Below, piece by piece: positions 11,949 to 25,800 of a stretch of 64,000 nucleotides of DNA (within the stretch, counting starts at the first letter, position 1; every line of letters begins with the position of its first letter). The notes below the pieces were generated by a model. It did not search any database and was not told the origin of the DNA. It saw only the letters and a program-made list of their open reading frames with translations. A program made the position numbers and the translations under genes. Source of the DNA: Glomus cerebriforme (taxonomy: Eukaryota; Glomeromycota; Glomeromycetes; Glomerales; Glomeraceae); NCBI GenBank assembly GCA_003550305.1, contig QKYT01000018.1, positions 136,080-200,079 of the forward strand, read 5' to 3'.

Positions 11949-14679
11949 ATTTTTTTTTTTTTAAAGAATGTAAAGAAAAAAAAAAAATGATAATGTAGAG
12001 TGACTAATTATTATTTTTATTTTTTTATAACGGGACGGCCTTATTTATATTAACTTTTTTTTTCAATATATATACAGTATATAAAATATTTTTGTACAAT
12101 TCATATAAAAAAAAAAAAAAAAAAAAAATTTAACATGCAACCTTATTTAAGACAATCCTCCACATACTATTCGTGCAGATGTTTTTTTTTTTTGAGATTC
12201 GATTCAAGATCATGTGACCTGCACTCCTATTTTGTCAATAGATACTAAAAAGTTCTTACGAAAATCCGATTTTTGAACGGTAGAAAACTATTTGAAAGAC
12301 CATCCGCATATATGAAATAATTGGTTAAAATTTTAAATTTATTTCTGCATAATATAAATTTTTTGGGTTTCAATTTTATGTATAAATTTATATACATGGG
12401 TAAAAAAATTTGTAAAATTTGTTACACAAAGGTCATCAGACAAAACATTTGTAAATTATTAAATGAATCACAACATTTTACTTTCAAAAGTACGAAAAAA
12501 CTTCTTTTTTCGGCGTAAATTGAAATTTATTATAAATTTTAAAGTAATATCACGTGAACACTGCGTAATTTATGATAAACTCGGCCGAACTTCTATAATT
12601 GGATTGTTATAAATATTTGTGATCGATGGAGGTTCTACTTTAACGGAAGTAATCAAAAAATATATAAATATATCTGTATATCTGTATAATTATTTACCAT
12701 GTTTGCCGTTGTGTAACAATTTTAACAATAAATTAATGGTTGATGTTTCTGAGGATCATTTGGCGTGAATATTGACGATATATGATGTGTTACCAACAAA
12801 TCTTTTTTTTTATATTATTGATTTATTATTGATTTGTCAACCATTATTCACTTAATTCATACTTTCTATATTTGGGTTGTAATAATTCAAATCGTATTAT
12901 TTATTGTAAAAAAAAATTCAAATATGACATCAAAAAAAGATATTTTATAATATATATATATATATTTTTTTTTTGTTAACCAAATAAAAAATATTAGAAT
13001 GAAAAAAAAAATTAATCTAAAAAAGAAAGAAATCCGTATACTCGTACAATTAATATTCGGAAAACAAACTAACTATCTAGGATGTATTATTATCCGCATT
13101 TTATTATTATGTTCCATTATAAGAATGTAAATAGAATATTCGTATTACAAACGATATAAATTATTATCTTTTTTTACTTTTTTGAATGAAAAAAAAATCT
13201 CATGAATCTATTAAGATCTGTTTAATTCACAATCACGTGTAATACAAATAAATAGAGTACCTTAGGAGAATTAGTTAGTAAACAAAAGATATAACTTGTA
13301 AATAAGACCTTCTCGTAATAACGAATGGTTTTAACGAATAAATGAATTATAAATGGATTGTTATTTTATTATTTTCCGATTAAAAGAATTTTTTTTTTTT
13401 TACTTAATCGATTGAATATAGGTTTAAGATATTGTACAACATGCAAATTATTATAAAATCAAAATAAAAATTGCATAAAATTTAAATGCATATCATTTTA
13501 AAAAAAAAAAAAAATTATTTGGAAATATTAGAGTTTTTTGAAGTTGGATGCTATTTTATGTTTAAATCAAAATTCAAAAATGAATCTTTAAAATTGACGC
13601 GTTTATTTTTTTTTTCACATTTTCTACATTTTCTTGGAAATTCAAGTTCAAAATTTTTTTGAAATTTAATGGATGAAAATTTTTCCTGAAAATTATTATC
13701 AAGTGTTAATATGCAAAGTATACGTTGTATTTGTAACAAAAATTTTCCTTTTAAAAGATTACATACATCACAAATAAACATCTTTGTTTATATCTCGCAT
13801 CAAAAAAAAAAAAAAAGAAAAAAATTGGTTTAATTGATCATCCGCGTCGCTATCGATTTAAAGAATCATTTTATAAAACAATTTGTTATATAGCATTCGA
13901 TCGAACCAATCGTAAATCATTATTTATGAATTAAAGAAATTAATATTTTGTATATTTGTGACTTGAGAGAGATATATATAATAAATAATAATTAATGAAA
14001 CAATACAAATTCTCTAATTCTCTTTGGAATAGTGGAATAGTACAATCAATCCAAGTTTAGGAAATATAAATGTCATACTAGTTTTAGGATTTAAGGCCAT
14101 TTAAACATTTGTAAGGGAAATCTTATATCCCATATACCGTATTATATATAATACTGTATATTTCGATTTATTAATTAATAAATTCATGTATTAAAATTAA
14201 AAATTCATCTGTTTGTTGTTATCTATTTTGCTCCTTTATTTTGTTTTAAATTATTATTATTATTATTTTTTTTTATCGATAAGGCTGATAAGGTCTCCAA
14301 TTTTTATTCGATAAAATGTTTTTTTTTTTTGTTTTTTATCGTTGTTACAGTAAAAAAAAAAATCTCCAATAAATTCACAAACATAATAGAATATTTAAGT
14401 ATTAATATTTAATATAACTAAATCTTATTTGTACGATTTAAAAATATTTAAATAATATTTTAATAAAACCCCAGCATAAATAACTTTTTATTTATTTATA
14501 AAGTACAAAAAGAAAATATTTATTCATTTATTCAAAAAATGTACCGCATTTTTGAACCAATCATTATGAATCTATCGACAATCTAAATAATCGCACGTAA
14601 AGATTTAAATAGTCAAGTAGGTTCAAATAGGTTTTTTTTTTTTTTTTTTATAAAAATAAAAATATTAAAAACATTTTAA
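11949..14679. other. Intergenic A+T-rich DNA
   Basis: No gene could be supported. The stretch contains homopolymer runs and TA-rich microsatellite-like DNA (for example 12950-12964). A 76-codon minus-strand frame at 13551-13781 with two CxxC pairs was noted but not called. Confidence 0.35.
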
Positions 14680-15228
14680 GATTGGTTGGATAGTTGCTAT
14701 CCAGTTAGACAAAGAAAAGGACACGTATTCATAATCTAAATCTGGAAGGAGAATTGGTTTTGACCGATTAACTGAACTTTGGATTAACGGGTAATACTGA
14801 AAATAGATAGTCCTAACTTATCTTCATTAAAAATTAATGGAAATCCTCATTTAACCGAATTATATTGTCCGATAGAAGTGGATAATATCGAAAAAGATGA
14901 ACACACCATAATTCATTTCATTTCCGAGAAATTAATTCAAGAACTCAATCAAATCAACCATTTAATTTCCCAAACCAATCTTACAATTTCCAATCTCTTC
15001 AATCTGAAATCAAAAGATTTAAAATCCAAGATTTAATTATTCAAATTCCTTTAAAAAAACAAGAATTAGAGTAATCTTAAAAATAATCTCGTGAGTGTCG
15101 GAAAATATCTTTTAGAAAAATTATTAAAAAAGCAAAATAAACTTTTATTAAATAATGAAAATACTTTGGAAAAATTCGAAGAAATGAAACAAATTTTAAT
15201 GAGTAAAATGGTACAAATAATTCATTGA
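14680..15228 (+). pseudogene. LRR/coiled-coil protein, broken remnant
   Basis: The segment reads through several frames with features of the Rhizophagus leucine-rich-repeat proteins: DWLDSCYP at 14680, then after a frame change NLNLEGELVLTD and a stop, then SLKINGNPHLTELYC (an LRR unit), followed by a long polar coiled-coil-like stretch (EKLIQELNQINHLISQTN) that ends in a stop. A further charged fragment follows, to about 15228. The gene lacks a start and nearly all LRR units, and needs at least two frame changes. It is probably a remnant. The family assignment rests on recognising the WLDxxYP...LEGxLxL pattern. Confidence 0.6.
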
Positions 15229-15689
15229 AGTTTATAATTTTTTTTTTCATTTTGGGAGTATCATTTACTCAGTGAAGCAGTGAAGCAGTATTAAAGCTTT
15301 CATAGGTTAAAAATTGTACTCTAGATCGGTCTGGATACTGTCTGGCCGTCATGCAAAAAAAACAAAATAATTAAAAAATTATCTTAATAAGATTTATAAA
15401 TATTTATATAATAAAACTGTAATAAATAATGATATTACATCTATGTTTAATAAAAATATTATCTGTTACTATCCAATCTACTTGAAATAAATAGAATGCG
15501 ACTTTATGCGACTTAAAAAATTCGAAAAAAAATCCAGTCAAATAAAAGTCGATCTTTTGACAAATAAACAACATACTGTATGTAAATAAATATTTATAAA
15601 AGCATTTTTACAATCTATTATTTCACATGAAATAAAGAAATATTAATATCTAATATATATAAATAACGATATAAATATAAGAGTATTTA
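15229..15689. other. Intergenic spacer
   Basis: There are 460 bp between the LRR remnant and the 3' end of the second methyltransferase, with no recognisable content. Confidence 0.35.
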
Positions 15690-16736
15690 TTATGTATTCA
15701 TACTTTTTTGAACATAAAATCTATGAACATAATAATAAGATCTATTTGATTCGAATTCATTTGAAACTTCTTCTAAAATTTGATCAATATACTTTTTTTT
15801 AATATTTAAAATTTGTCCAATTGGTCCCTCTAAAACGAATTTAATCCTTTGTCTTGTATATAAATTGCCTGATTCTCCATAAGAACTAAATATAGATTTA
15901 CGTTTTTCATGATATACAATTGATGATATAAATGTCGGAACTGATTTAATTAATGAATCATGACGTCGAACTATAAATGGATCTTTATCACTTGTCTTTA
16001 AAACATTTGTCACTAAAAAAAAAAAGATTTTAGTTAAAAATATCTTTGTTGAATATAATTATATATATACTGTATATTTACCTGCCATATCGAATTTTTT
16101 AGTCATAGGACCTTTATTTATAATTTCAAGTTCAGGATCACAAATTTCTAACCATCCACCTGGTTTAAGTACACGCGCAATTTCTTGGAATATAAAATTT
16201 TCCCATTGAAATACTGTAAGTTCACAAAATAAAAATTGCATATGAATAAAATCAAATGTATTATCTTCAAATGGTAATCCTTCTAAAACATTCCCTTGTT
16301 GAAATTCTATATTACTAGGAAATGTAGATTTTGGAAAAATTGGTAATATATCGATACCAAAATAATTAGGTTTTTGAAAGTCGGACGCCATTTCTATCAA
16401 CCAAAATCCAGTACCACATCTTTAAAAAATAAATATATATATAAAATAAGATTTTAAAAAATCGATTCGTTTTCTTTTAAAAAATCATTTTCTTGAAAAA
16501 AAAATAAAAAAAAAAAAATTTTTTCTTTACCCAACATCCAAAATTTTTGCATTAGGATCTAATAAAATATTTTGAATAGGTGAAGAGAAATTTCCTTGAA
16601 ATACTTCTCTTAATATCCCATGACCTAAATGCTCTAATTCTTCATAATCTTCTTTATTTTCCAATATTGATTTACTTGGAAATAATTCACTATAATTTAA
16701 ATTATTCTTAGTTTTTTTAGAAATAGAATTTCCCAT
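15690..16736 (-). CDS. SAM-dependent methyltransferase, MGN paralogue 2
   Basis: Exons 16736-16531, 16419-16082 and 16012-15690 give 288 residues with intron phases identical to paralogue 1. MGNSISKK is the strongest myristoylation-type N-terminus of the three (Gly2, Ser6, Lys7-Lys8). Motif I is ILDVGCGTGFW, the ribose-binding loop is YFGIDILPIF, and the later motifs are GLPFEDNTFDFIHM and RVLKPGGWLEICDPE. The C-terminal exon carries RRHDSLIKSV and ends in YYYVHRFYVQKSMNT; the VHRFYVQKS block is shared with paralogue 3 and, less exactly (IHRICVQK), with paralogue 1. All motifs needed for SAM binding are present, so it is likely active. Substrate and membrane target are unknown. Confidence 0.88.
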
Positions 16737-18371
16737 ATTTAAAGAAGGAACGAGAGTAAAATATCGGTTATAAGAAAAAAATTTTTTTCCCTTATATTCA
16801 ACTTAACAAATAAAATCAAACTTAATTAATCATCCGGATAATATAAGATTGGTTAATTATCCAATTTAAAACAATTTTTTATTATGCATACGTCAATTAT
16901 TAGAAATTGATTATCCGGTCCGTATAAAATTACTAAAAAATCGTAAAATGTAAAGATGGACAGTTTATTCAGTTTCATGTGACTGGTTTACTAAGAAAAA
17001 GACTAAATTATGGATTTGTAATTGGTCTTTTTAAAGGATTACTAATCTTAAAACAAAAAAAAGACTGCGGGTTGGTCTTGTTATTGGTCTTTTTAAAGAC
17101 TGCTTATCTTTAAAAAGAAAGACTGCGGGGTTTTTGTTGGCAATCACGAGGATAGATGATGACCCATTAAGAACTACCAATAATTCTTTAAGTCCGTATG
17201 ATCATCATCTTTGCGCCAATATTAATTAGTAAGAGTAATATTTTTTCGTAGTGGCTTGAAAGATAAATATGTTTCAGACTATTAATTAATTGAACCGAAT
17301 TAAGCTTTAATAATTTATATTTTAATGTAAATGTTCATTAATTTCATTTATGAAAGAGAAATTAAGTTTAGAAGATTCTTTTATACTTTATTTTTTTTTA
17401 TTATAAGAATAAATAAATTAAAAAGAAAAAAAAAACAAATAATGTCATACTGGTTTTACAAGAACCGGTTTTTGCAAGAACTTCAGGATGAATTTATTTC
17501 CTTTGCTTAATTAATTAATTATAATAAACACCAGAAATATTATAATATTATTTTATTTGATCGACGACATATTTATATACCTAAAATTCCCATTAATTCT
17601 TATAACATGCACTAATTATTATATAATTGCGATAAAATATTCCGATAGCTGATAGATTAATTAAAGTTTCATAGATTGATATTTCATAAATCGTACAAGA
17701 ACTTTAAATTTCATTATTTGTGACAATACTAGTTCTCATTTGTACAATAATATTTCACAATTAAAAATTATTAATAAAATTTCAAGTTTAATTTAATTTA
17801 AAAAAAGAAAAAGAAAAAAAAAAAAAAAAATTCGAAACATTAAACTTTCATTTATTTATAAAGTACAAAAAATAATATTTATTCATTCAGAAATGTATGA
17901 GATTTTTTGGACCAGTCTAGATTGATTGTTTATTATGTAATTATATACAAGGAATTTAACGGTTCTTGTTCAACATATTACTCCCCCTAGAGTTTATTGT
18001 GTTGTACTGCTTTAAAGATTTTTATTATGCATTTACATTTGAATTTCGGGAATACCACTTTTAAGGGATGCTATGCATGGGCTGAAATTATGTTCTCTAC
18101 ACCTACCATGATTCAATCCGCAATATATTTTTATTGACATTATTAAATTTGTCAAAAATTGATTTTACAAATATTTTATTTCTTTTAAAATATTGATATA
18201 CTAATTTGTACATATTCTAATATTTATAATATTTACTTTCAATTTATTATTTTTTACAAAAAAAATATAAAATAATATAATAATAATAATAATAAAAAGT
18301 TCTTAGATATTGTATGATGACAATTTCCATATTTTGGGACCATTATCATATAATGTCTCCTCATAAAAAAA
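16737..18371. other. Intergenic, with one short tandem repeat
   Basis: This is A+T-rich spacer between methyltransferase paralogues 2 and 3. The only structure seen is the tandem duplication at about 17019-17140. No further methyltransferase remnant was recognised. Confidence 0.4.
17019..17140. repeat. Imperfect tandem duplication (~60 bp unit)
   Basis: Two adjacent units share the order ATTGGTCTTTTTAAAG, ATCTT-AAAA, AAAGACTGCGGG and TTGGT/TTTGTTGG. They differ by small indels. No coding frame spans them. Confidence 0.5.
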
Positions 18372-19436
18372 TCAAACCTCCCAACTTTTTTGAACATAAA
18401 ATCTATGAACATGAAAATAGGATCGAGATAATATAAATTCACGTGACATTTTATCCAAATATGAATCAATTTCCTTTGGTTTAATATTCAAATCTTTACC
18501 AACCGGACCTTGTAAAATATTTCTACAGCTTTCTTTTGTATGAAAACCGCCCAATTCACCTAATTCTTTATTATCAAGGGAACATAATGGAAATTTTCGT
18601 TTTTCATGATGTAAAGTACTTGAAGAGAATGACGGAATTGATTCAATAAGCGAGCGATGACGGTGAACTATTAGTGGATCACCATTTTTCGACCTTATAT
18701 TCTTACATACTGTTAAGAATTCAAGATATGGAAAGGTTAGATAAATTTTTTATAATGTATAAAAACGAATTTTTTTTTTAAAAAAAATTTTTTACCTGCT
18801 GAATTTAATTTATTGGATGCAGGACCGTCATTTTCAAATTTAAATTCAGGATCACAAATTTCCAACCATCCACCTGGTTTAAGTATGCGGGCAAGTTCTT
18901 GGAATACAAAATTTTCCCATTGATCTACCGTAAAATCACAAACTAAAAATTGCATATGAATAAAATCGAATGTATTATCTTCATATCGTGATTTAAAAAA
19001 ATTCCCTTGACGAAATTTTATTCTTTTAGGACATGTAAATTCTGGAAAAATTGGTAATATATCGATACCAAAATAATTAGGTTTTTGATAGTCGGATGCC
19101 ATTTCCATTAACCAAAATCCAGAACCGCATCTTTAAAAAAAATAAAATAAAATTTATATTAAAATTAATGAAATTAACGCGTTTTCTTTTTATTCGTTTT
19201 AAAACATTTTCTTAAATTTACCCAACGTCCAAAATGTTCGTATCAGAATCAAATAAAATATCTTGAATAGGTGAAGAGAAATTTCCTTTAAATATATCTC
19301 TAATTAAAGCATGACCTAAATGCTCTCTTTCATCAAAACCCACTCTATTTTCGTTTATTAATTTATATGACGAAAATAATTTATGAAAATTACTATCATG
19401 ATTTATAGAATTTTTTTTGACAAGATGATTTCCCAT
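18372..19436 (-). CDS. SAM-dependent methyltransferase, MGN paralogue 3
   Basis: Exons 19436-19222, 19130-18796 and 18709-18372 give 295 residues, with the same intron positions as the other two. The N-terminus is MGNHLVKK; Gly2 is kept but position 6 is valine instead of serine, so myristoylation is less certain. Motif I is ILDVGCGSGFW, followed by YFGIDILPIF, EDNTFDFIHM and RILKPGGWLEICDPE. Exon 2 has lost one codon around the GNFFKSRYEDNTF segment, where the others have GLPFEDNTF, so a loop near the SAM pocket has diverged. The C-terminal block YFHVHRFYVQKS is conserved. It shares strand and orientation with paralogues 1 and 2, as expected of tandem duplication. Confidence 0.86.
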
Positions 19437-20285
19437 AATATTTAAAGAACGTTGTTTAATTATATATTACTTCAACTTGAGGTCTTGCAATTTAATATAA
19501 AGTTAAAGGAACGTGGTTGTTGGAGTGATTGAAAATTTAAATTTTTTTAATTTTTTTTAAACTTTTTTTTTACTGTATTTATAACTAATTAATAACAAAT
19601 TAATCATATACTAAACAAATTAAAAAATTTCCATGTCCGATTATTTCCTATATTTTTTGATATTTTCAGGTGATAATGAATATCTTTTTAAAGCTTACTA
19701 ATAAGGCAATTCATTGTTGATAAGATAACACAAAAAGAATGTTTTGTTCTTTGTTAGGATTAATAACATTTCTAATTTCTAAGACTTTTATACTTTGTAA
19801 TTCTTTCTTTAATGGTTAAAATCTGCAAGGGATTATTTTTACCGTCCACAAAATTTTGATAAGCCTTTTAAACTTGACGATCAAAATTCATCAGATGATG
19901 ATGTAATCGATTCATTTGTGCAAAAAAGGTATCATTCTTTTTGCGGGATAATTATCAAAAATCTTTGAATACTTAATTAATCAATTTAATTATGTTACAC
20001 AGTAACTTTTATGTTTTTTGGTTTATCGATTAATAAATAACATGATTTGAAAGGATCGCTCAATTTTAACGGAATTGCGTTACATTCAATACATTGATTA
20101 ATTACATTCAATGCAGAAATTTATAACAAACACAGGTTTAAGGGGTTAAAAGGAGTGAAATTTGAATTTAATTTCCTATATTTATTCATCAAATGAAAGA
20201 AAACTTTCATATATTTAAATTATAAATAGAATTAGTTTTTTATTATTTGTCTAAATTTAGTAAAACAAAATCACAATGATTTCAA
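19437..20285. other. Intergenic A+T-rich DNA
   Basis: This spacer lies between the third MGN methyltransferase and the small methyltransferase to its right. Nothing supportable was found. Confidence 0.35.
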
Positions 20286-21067
20286 TTATTCTAGTCTTTT
20301 CCCTTTAGCAATTAAATATTCAATAATATATTCTTTTTGACCTTTTTCAATAAATTTCTTAAAGTTAAATGCAACTTCAACTTTAACGTCTTCCAAAATT
20401 CCGGTATCCAAGAAGATTTTTTCAATCTCTTTAGGATCAAATCCATCTTTACAACTTTCATTATGTTTATTACATTGTTTTCTATAAAATTTATCACAAG
20501 TTGTGGAATCTTTCATTAAGTCTAATACAATCAATTTTCCAGATGGTTTCAAATAAAATGCAAGAATACGTGTGATAGAAGCTATATCTTCGATGTGATG
20601 ATAAGCAGAAACGCACTATTTTTTTTTTTTTTTTTTTAAAAAAATGAGATTAAAAATATACAATTCTTTGAATAATAATAGAAAATCCTTACAACGATGA
20701 GATCGAATTTCCTTCCATTTAATTGATCACCTTCAGATTCTTTCAATTCTAAACAAATAGCTTTCATTTCATTTTCATCAATACCTTGTTGCCAAATTTT
20801 TTTGTTATATTCATCAACCATATTTTTGGATGTATCAACTCCAATAATGGATTTTACATAAGGACATAATGCTTGAGAAATGAACCCTATTAATAAATAT
20901 TTCGTTAATATTTAAAAAGTTTATTAAAAGATACCATGCCAAATAAATATACCAGTTCCACATGCAAAATCTAATACTTCGGTTTTCTCTGGGTCTAAAT
21001 CATTCTTTACTTCATTAATAATAACACTGGAACATTTTTTTGCAATGATTAAACGATTTGAAGACAT
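20286..21067 (-). CDS. Class I SAM-dependent methyltransferase (UbiE/Methyltransf_11-like)
   Basis: Exons 21067-20953, 20886-20693 and 20615-20286 give 212 residues. It starts MSSNRLIIAKKCSSVI, and motif I VLDFACGTGFISQAL (about 30-44) is split by intron 1. SIIGVDTSKNMVDEYN is the acidic motif II loop, FDLIVCVSAYHHIED the motif around the catalytic strand, and LKPSGKLIVLDLMKD motif III. The length fits a compact small-molecule or protein methyltransferase. It is not a close paralogue of the three MGN genes to its left: it lacks the MGN start and their C-terminal block, and its intron positions differ. Fungal proteins of this type are usually annotated only as methyltransferase-domain proteins, and no substrate is inferred. 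Confidence 0.85.
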
Positions 21068-22682
21068 TTTTTTTTTTTGATGATCACGTTATTATCACGT
21101 TTGAAAATCTATTTTGTGTATAATTTTGCCCAACAGATAATTCTGGCCGAAAGGCGAATTTTTCTTCGTAGATTAGTCACATGATTTTTTTTTTTTAAAA
21201 AAAAAAATAAATAAATAAATTTCTTTTTAAATGCGTGTACGATTTTTTTGAAACACTTTATGCGCGCACATTCCGTACATATTTCGTATTAATTTTTGCA
21301 TAAATTGCATGAATTAACGATGCCGTAACTTGAAGCCAATTTGCATATTTTTTTTTTAATACTACTGCGCACACAAAGACCTTAGAGAATTGGCTTACCT
21401 TTTATAAGTTCTTTGTTAATGATATAAACGTATAACATTCCATATCACTTTTGATCTTCTTTACTTTAAACCCTTTGTATACTTTAAAGTTGATAAACCT
21501 TTGTCAATTTTTTTTTCATTGAGAAAAAAGAATTGCCATTATTATGTATTGTTTTTTTTAATTTAACCTAAAAAATAATACGAAACCTTAAATCTTTATA
21601 AGTTAAAATTAAAAAAAACCGTAGTTTTATAGTCTTTTAAGCTTTTTGTTTTCCTCGTAACAAAAAAAAAAAAAAAAAAGTAACAAAAAGTTAAATGAAG
21701 TTAAACAATGAAACAATCTTTTTGATTTTGATAATCATATAATAATAATATTAATATTCAAACAATAAAAAAAGAAAATGATTTTTAAATAAAAAAAATT
21801 TGGTCACTTTAAAAATTTTTTTTTGTGAAATCAATTGCATCATTCGGCTAATGAAAGTTCAACCAATGAATTTATGAGTTTGTAAAACCATTGTGACTCG
21901 TATCGGACAGTGTTAAATCTTTTACATGTGATGAAACCATCGTGTGCATCAATATTTATTCTTAATTTTTGATAAATATTTATTTAGATAATTTTTTTTT
22001 TATTATTCATTTCGGAATTTAGATACTAGTTTTATTTTTACGCCCAATTTCCTCTACTTTACTAATTCATATTAATTCATATGATTGAACTGACCAAATT
22101 ACAATCACAACTTTGTAATAATGACCCAAATTAAGCTTTACTTTGCATAATATAAATTTATATTGAATACTATTTTTTTAATTACCTGAAATGACTCTTT
22201 TTATCCTCTTTATTAAGCTTCCATAATAATTGAACAATTGAATTGTACAAAAATTTCTTTCAAATTATTTGACTATACTACAATTGGTTCTTATAATAAA
22301 GTCATGTATTTTCCGTTATGATAAGTCCTTGCTGTGCCTTCAACTGTCATACCTATTAGCTATACTGTTTGTCGTATTATATGTATTAGGAAAGTTGTAA
22401 AAGGGTAATACCAAATTACAAGTGCTTCTCTTTGAATACGGTACAAGTCTCCTTAATTTTCAGCCAATAATCTACCGGGACTGTATTCCCTTTTTTAGTT
22501 ATTGGGCATATAATTAAGTTCAAACCCGAGAAAAAAATCCCGCCTTTTAAAACTCTTTTTTTTTTTTGCGCGGTCCATACAAAAAAAAAGAAGGTTTTTT
22601 TTTCGTTTTCCTTCAATCCAAATATAATATATAAAAAGGATTTTTTTTTTTTTGTTATTATTATTATTGTTACTTTTTTATT

Positions 22683-22714
<32 letters not shown>

Positions 22715-22842
22715 TTTTTGAAATATTTTTTCTTTTATTTTATTTATCGAGAATAAGAAATAAAAGATTTTTTAAAATCAAAAAGAAACCTTATCTAATA
22801 TTTATGAAACTTGGGAATTAAATACGATCATCATCTGAAAAT
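21068..22842. other. Intergenic DNA upstream of TBC gene and methyltransferase
   Basis: This is a divergent intergenic region: the methyltransferase reads left and the TBC gene reads right. It contains poly(A)/poly(T) runs and a TTA/TTTA-rich low-complexity tract at about 22650-22720 upstream of the TBC start. No coding segment could be supported. Confidence 0.4.
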
Positions 22843-25800
22843 ATGACTCCAACTGAGAATTCAACTCCAGGAAATTCATCCGATAATTTTATTAAGAAAG
22901 TCAATAATAAATCCATGGAATCAAGTAAAAATATAGTCGGTCGAGATACCCAAATTAATAAATTATCTCGTTCAAAATCCACTTCAAATAAAACTAAAAA
23001 GAATAATCCTTCTAGTATAGTTACTTCAAATAATAATAAACCTAAATCTTCAATGGATACTTCTACTTCTTCTTCACGCAATACTGAAAGAAAAAAATCA
23101 ATTAGTGGTAATAGTAGTTCTTCGAATAGAAATAAAAATAATCTTCAATCAAGCACTTCAATGAAAAAATCAAAAAGTGGAATGAATGTAACTACGGATG
23201 ATGGTTCTAGTTCAGATAATTTATTAGATAAAAGACCTCCTAAATTAAATTTAGCTTTTAAAAATAATCGTTCCTCTTCTCAACAAATCTCTCCAAAAGA
23301 TTCTTCTGGTAAAAATTCTTCAAGTAAAATTTCTCCAAATACTGTTACTCCTCCTCCACTCATGTCTCCAAAAATAATTGAATTAAGAAAATCTGAACCT
23401 TTTCAATCAAAATCTTCTACCAAAGAGATTCCTGTTGATGATTCTTCAAACGTTACATCTTCAAAGAAAGTAAATAATAATAAATCATCTTTATTTCCTT
23501 CACAAAAATCACTTCGTGGTGTTACAAAGAAAAAGTCTTCCACTTTGTCTTCTTTACCTAAAGCTGAATTAAATAAAGAATTATTGGCTAGATTAGAACA
23601 ACAAAATTCTCAATTGCCACCTCAGGTAAAATAATATTAATTATTTTTTTTTTTTTCTTATTTATTTATTTATATAATTAATTAAATATTAAAATATTTC
23701 TTATTATATAGGATTCAACTCAATTTTTATTGGCCCGTCTTGAAAAACAAAATGATATGTTGGATAATGATCCAAAATCTATTTGTATTGAATCAAATGT
23801 ACTTAAAGCCAACATGGATGTTGTACAATCTTTAATCGATGACATAAAAAATCCTGTGATCGATACAGTAAATTCTGATCCTTCTTCTACTATAATCAAA
23901 AAACAAAATAAACGTCGTGATTCAAATGATGAAGAAACAAAGAAAATTGATTGGGATTTTTGGACAGCTTTAATTCAAGATTATACAGCTGTTGCTACAA
24001 AATTACCTCATCTATTGGCTGCTAAAATACAACAAGGATTACCTTCAAAATTAAGAGGATTAATTTGGCAATCAATGTGTCAAGCTTCTTCTACTTATTT
24101 GGAAACTATGTATAGTCAATTATTATCAGAATCATCTCCTTATGATAAAATTATTCAACGTGATTTAGCTAGAACTTTTCCTGGCGTGGAATTGTTTAAA
24201 GAGGAAAATGGACGTGGTCAAACTATGCTTTGGAATATCTTGAAAGCTTATAGTTTATATGATCCTTTAGTTGGTTACTGTCAAGGTCTTGGATTCTTGG
24301 TCGGTCCTTTATTGATGAACGTAAGTTAATCTATTTTCACGTGATTTAAATTGTTTTCATTAACGTTTTTCCGTAACTTTGGCCAGAATTAGTATCTGAT
24401 GATGATTTTTTTTTTTATATATATAGATGTCTGAAGCTCAAGCATTCTGTGTATTTGTTAGGTAGGTTTTAACGATCCGTTTTACTTCATTCCGTTATCA
24501 ATATGTTATCAACTTACATGAATATTATTATTATTTTTTTTTCTTTTTTAGATTGATGGAAACATATGACATGCGTACAATGTTTACATTGAATATGGAA
24601 GGTCTTCAACAAAGACTTTACCAATTCTCCTGCCTTCTTTCACAAATTCTTCCAAAATTGCACGCTCATTTCCATCTTCATGGAATTCAGTCAGCGATGT
24701 ACGCGTCACAATGGTTCCTTTCGTTATTCGCTTATACATATCCTCTTCCTTTAGTATTCAGAATATATGATGTGGTATTCGCTGAAGGGGCTCCTGAAAC
24801 CATAATGCGAGTCGCTATAGCATTATTGAAAAAGAATGAAGAAAGATTATTGGATTTGGGAGAATTTGAAGACTTGTTGGATTTCTTGACTTCAAGATTA
24901 TATGAAACATATGATAATGAACCAACTGGATTAATTAAAGATGCTATGGAATTAAGTTCTGTAATTACCAAGGGTAAATTAGATGAATTATCAGAAACTT
25001 ATGTACATGATATGGAAGATCAAAAGAAACGCGCTGAAGAATTAGTTGCTGTTAGATTTAATGGAAGGTTTGGTAGATCAAAGAAAGATAAAAAGAAAGA
25101 TGATTCAAAGAGAAGGGAGAAACGATCTGGTGACGGAAAATCGGATCGATGGTCATTTAACGCTGCATCATTACCAAGTTCAAGACATTCAGTTGCTACA
25201 ATGCAAAACTTATCAACATCGAGTACGAGTTCCACATCAAGTGATTTATCCGCATCATCTGATAATGAAGCTCCTATGCCAGTTACACCATCATCAGCAA
25301 GTTTCTCCAATAATAGTGCCAGTATGGGAGTTTTACATCAACAAATTGAAGATTTGGTATCAGCCCTTTCAGTTTTACAAAAAGAACATGCAGATGTAAC
25401 AGAACAATTGGTTAGCATTAAAATGGAAAAGATAGATTTGGTAAATGAAGTAGAAGAATTAAATAATCGATTAAGGAAGGAAAATAAGAGAATGTCAATA
25501 GATTCTTCAATGACATTGAATAATGATGAAGGATTTGAATCTGGAAGAAGTACTAGAATTGCTTCCCCAATTACACCAAATTTGGATCAAAAAGATGGAT
25601 ATGATCAAGTGAAAAATTTCATGAATTATATTGGTTCTAAATTAGGATATGAGGATGGTTTGGATAAAGAATTGTTGAAATCGAGAAGATTATCAGCTCC
25701 AGCAACTTCTCTTACAGAATATCAATTATCGTTGATAATGAATAGTAATAATAGTGATAATGCTTTTTCAAATGTTACATCAACAGATAAAGCATTTGGT

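Noticed and set aside
12321..12518. 65-codon plus-strand frame
   Set aside because: Composition is that of A+T-rich noncoding DNA, with no domain and no splice partners.
13551..13781. 76-codon minus-strand frame with CDVC and CRKCEKK pairs
   Set aside because: The two CxxC pairs are suggestive, but the rest is Phe/Lys/Asn-rich as expected by chance and no neighbouring exon was found.
20337..20519. Plus-strand frame across the small methyltransferase
   Set aside because: It is antisense shadow of the third exon, which has clear methyltransferase motifs on the minus strand.
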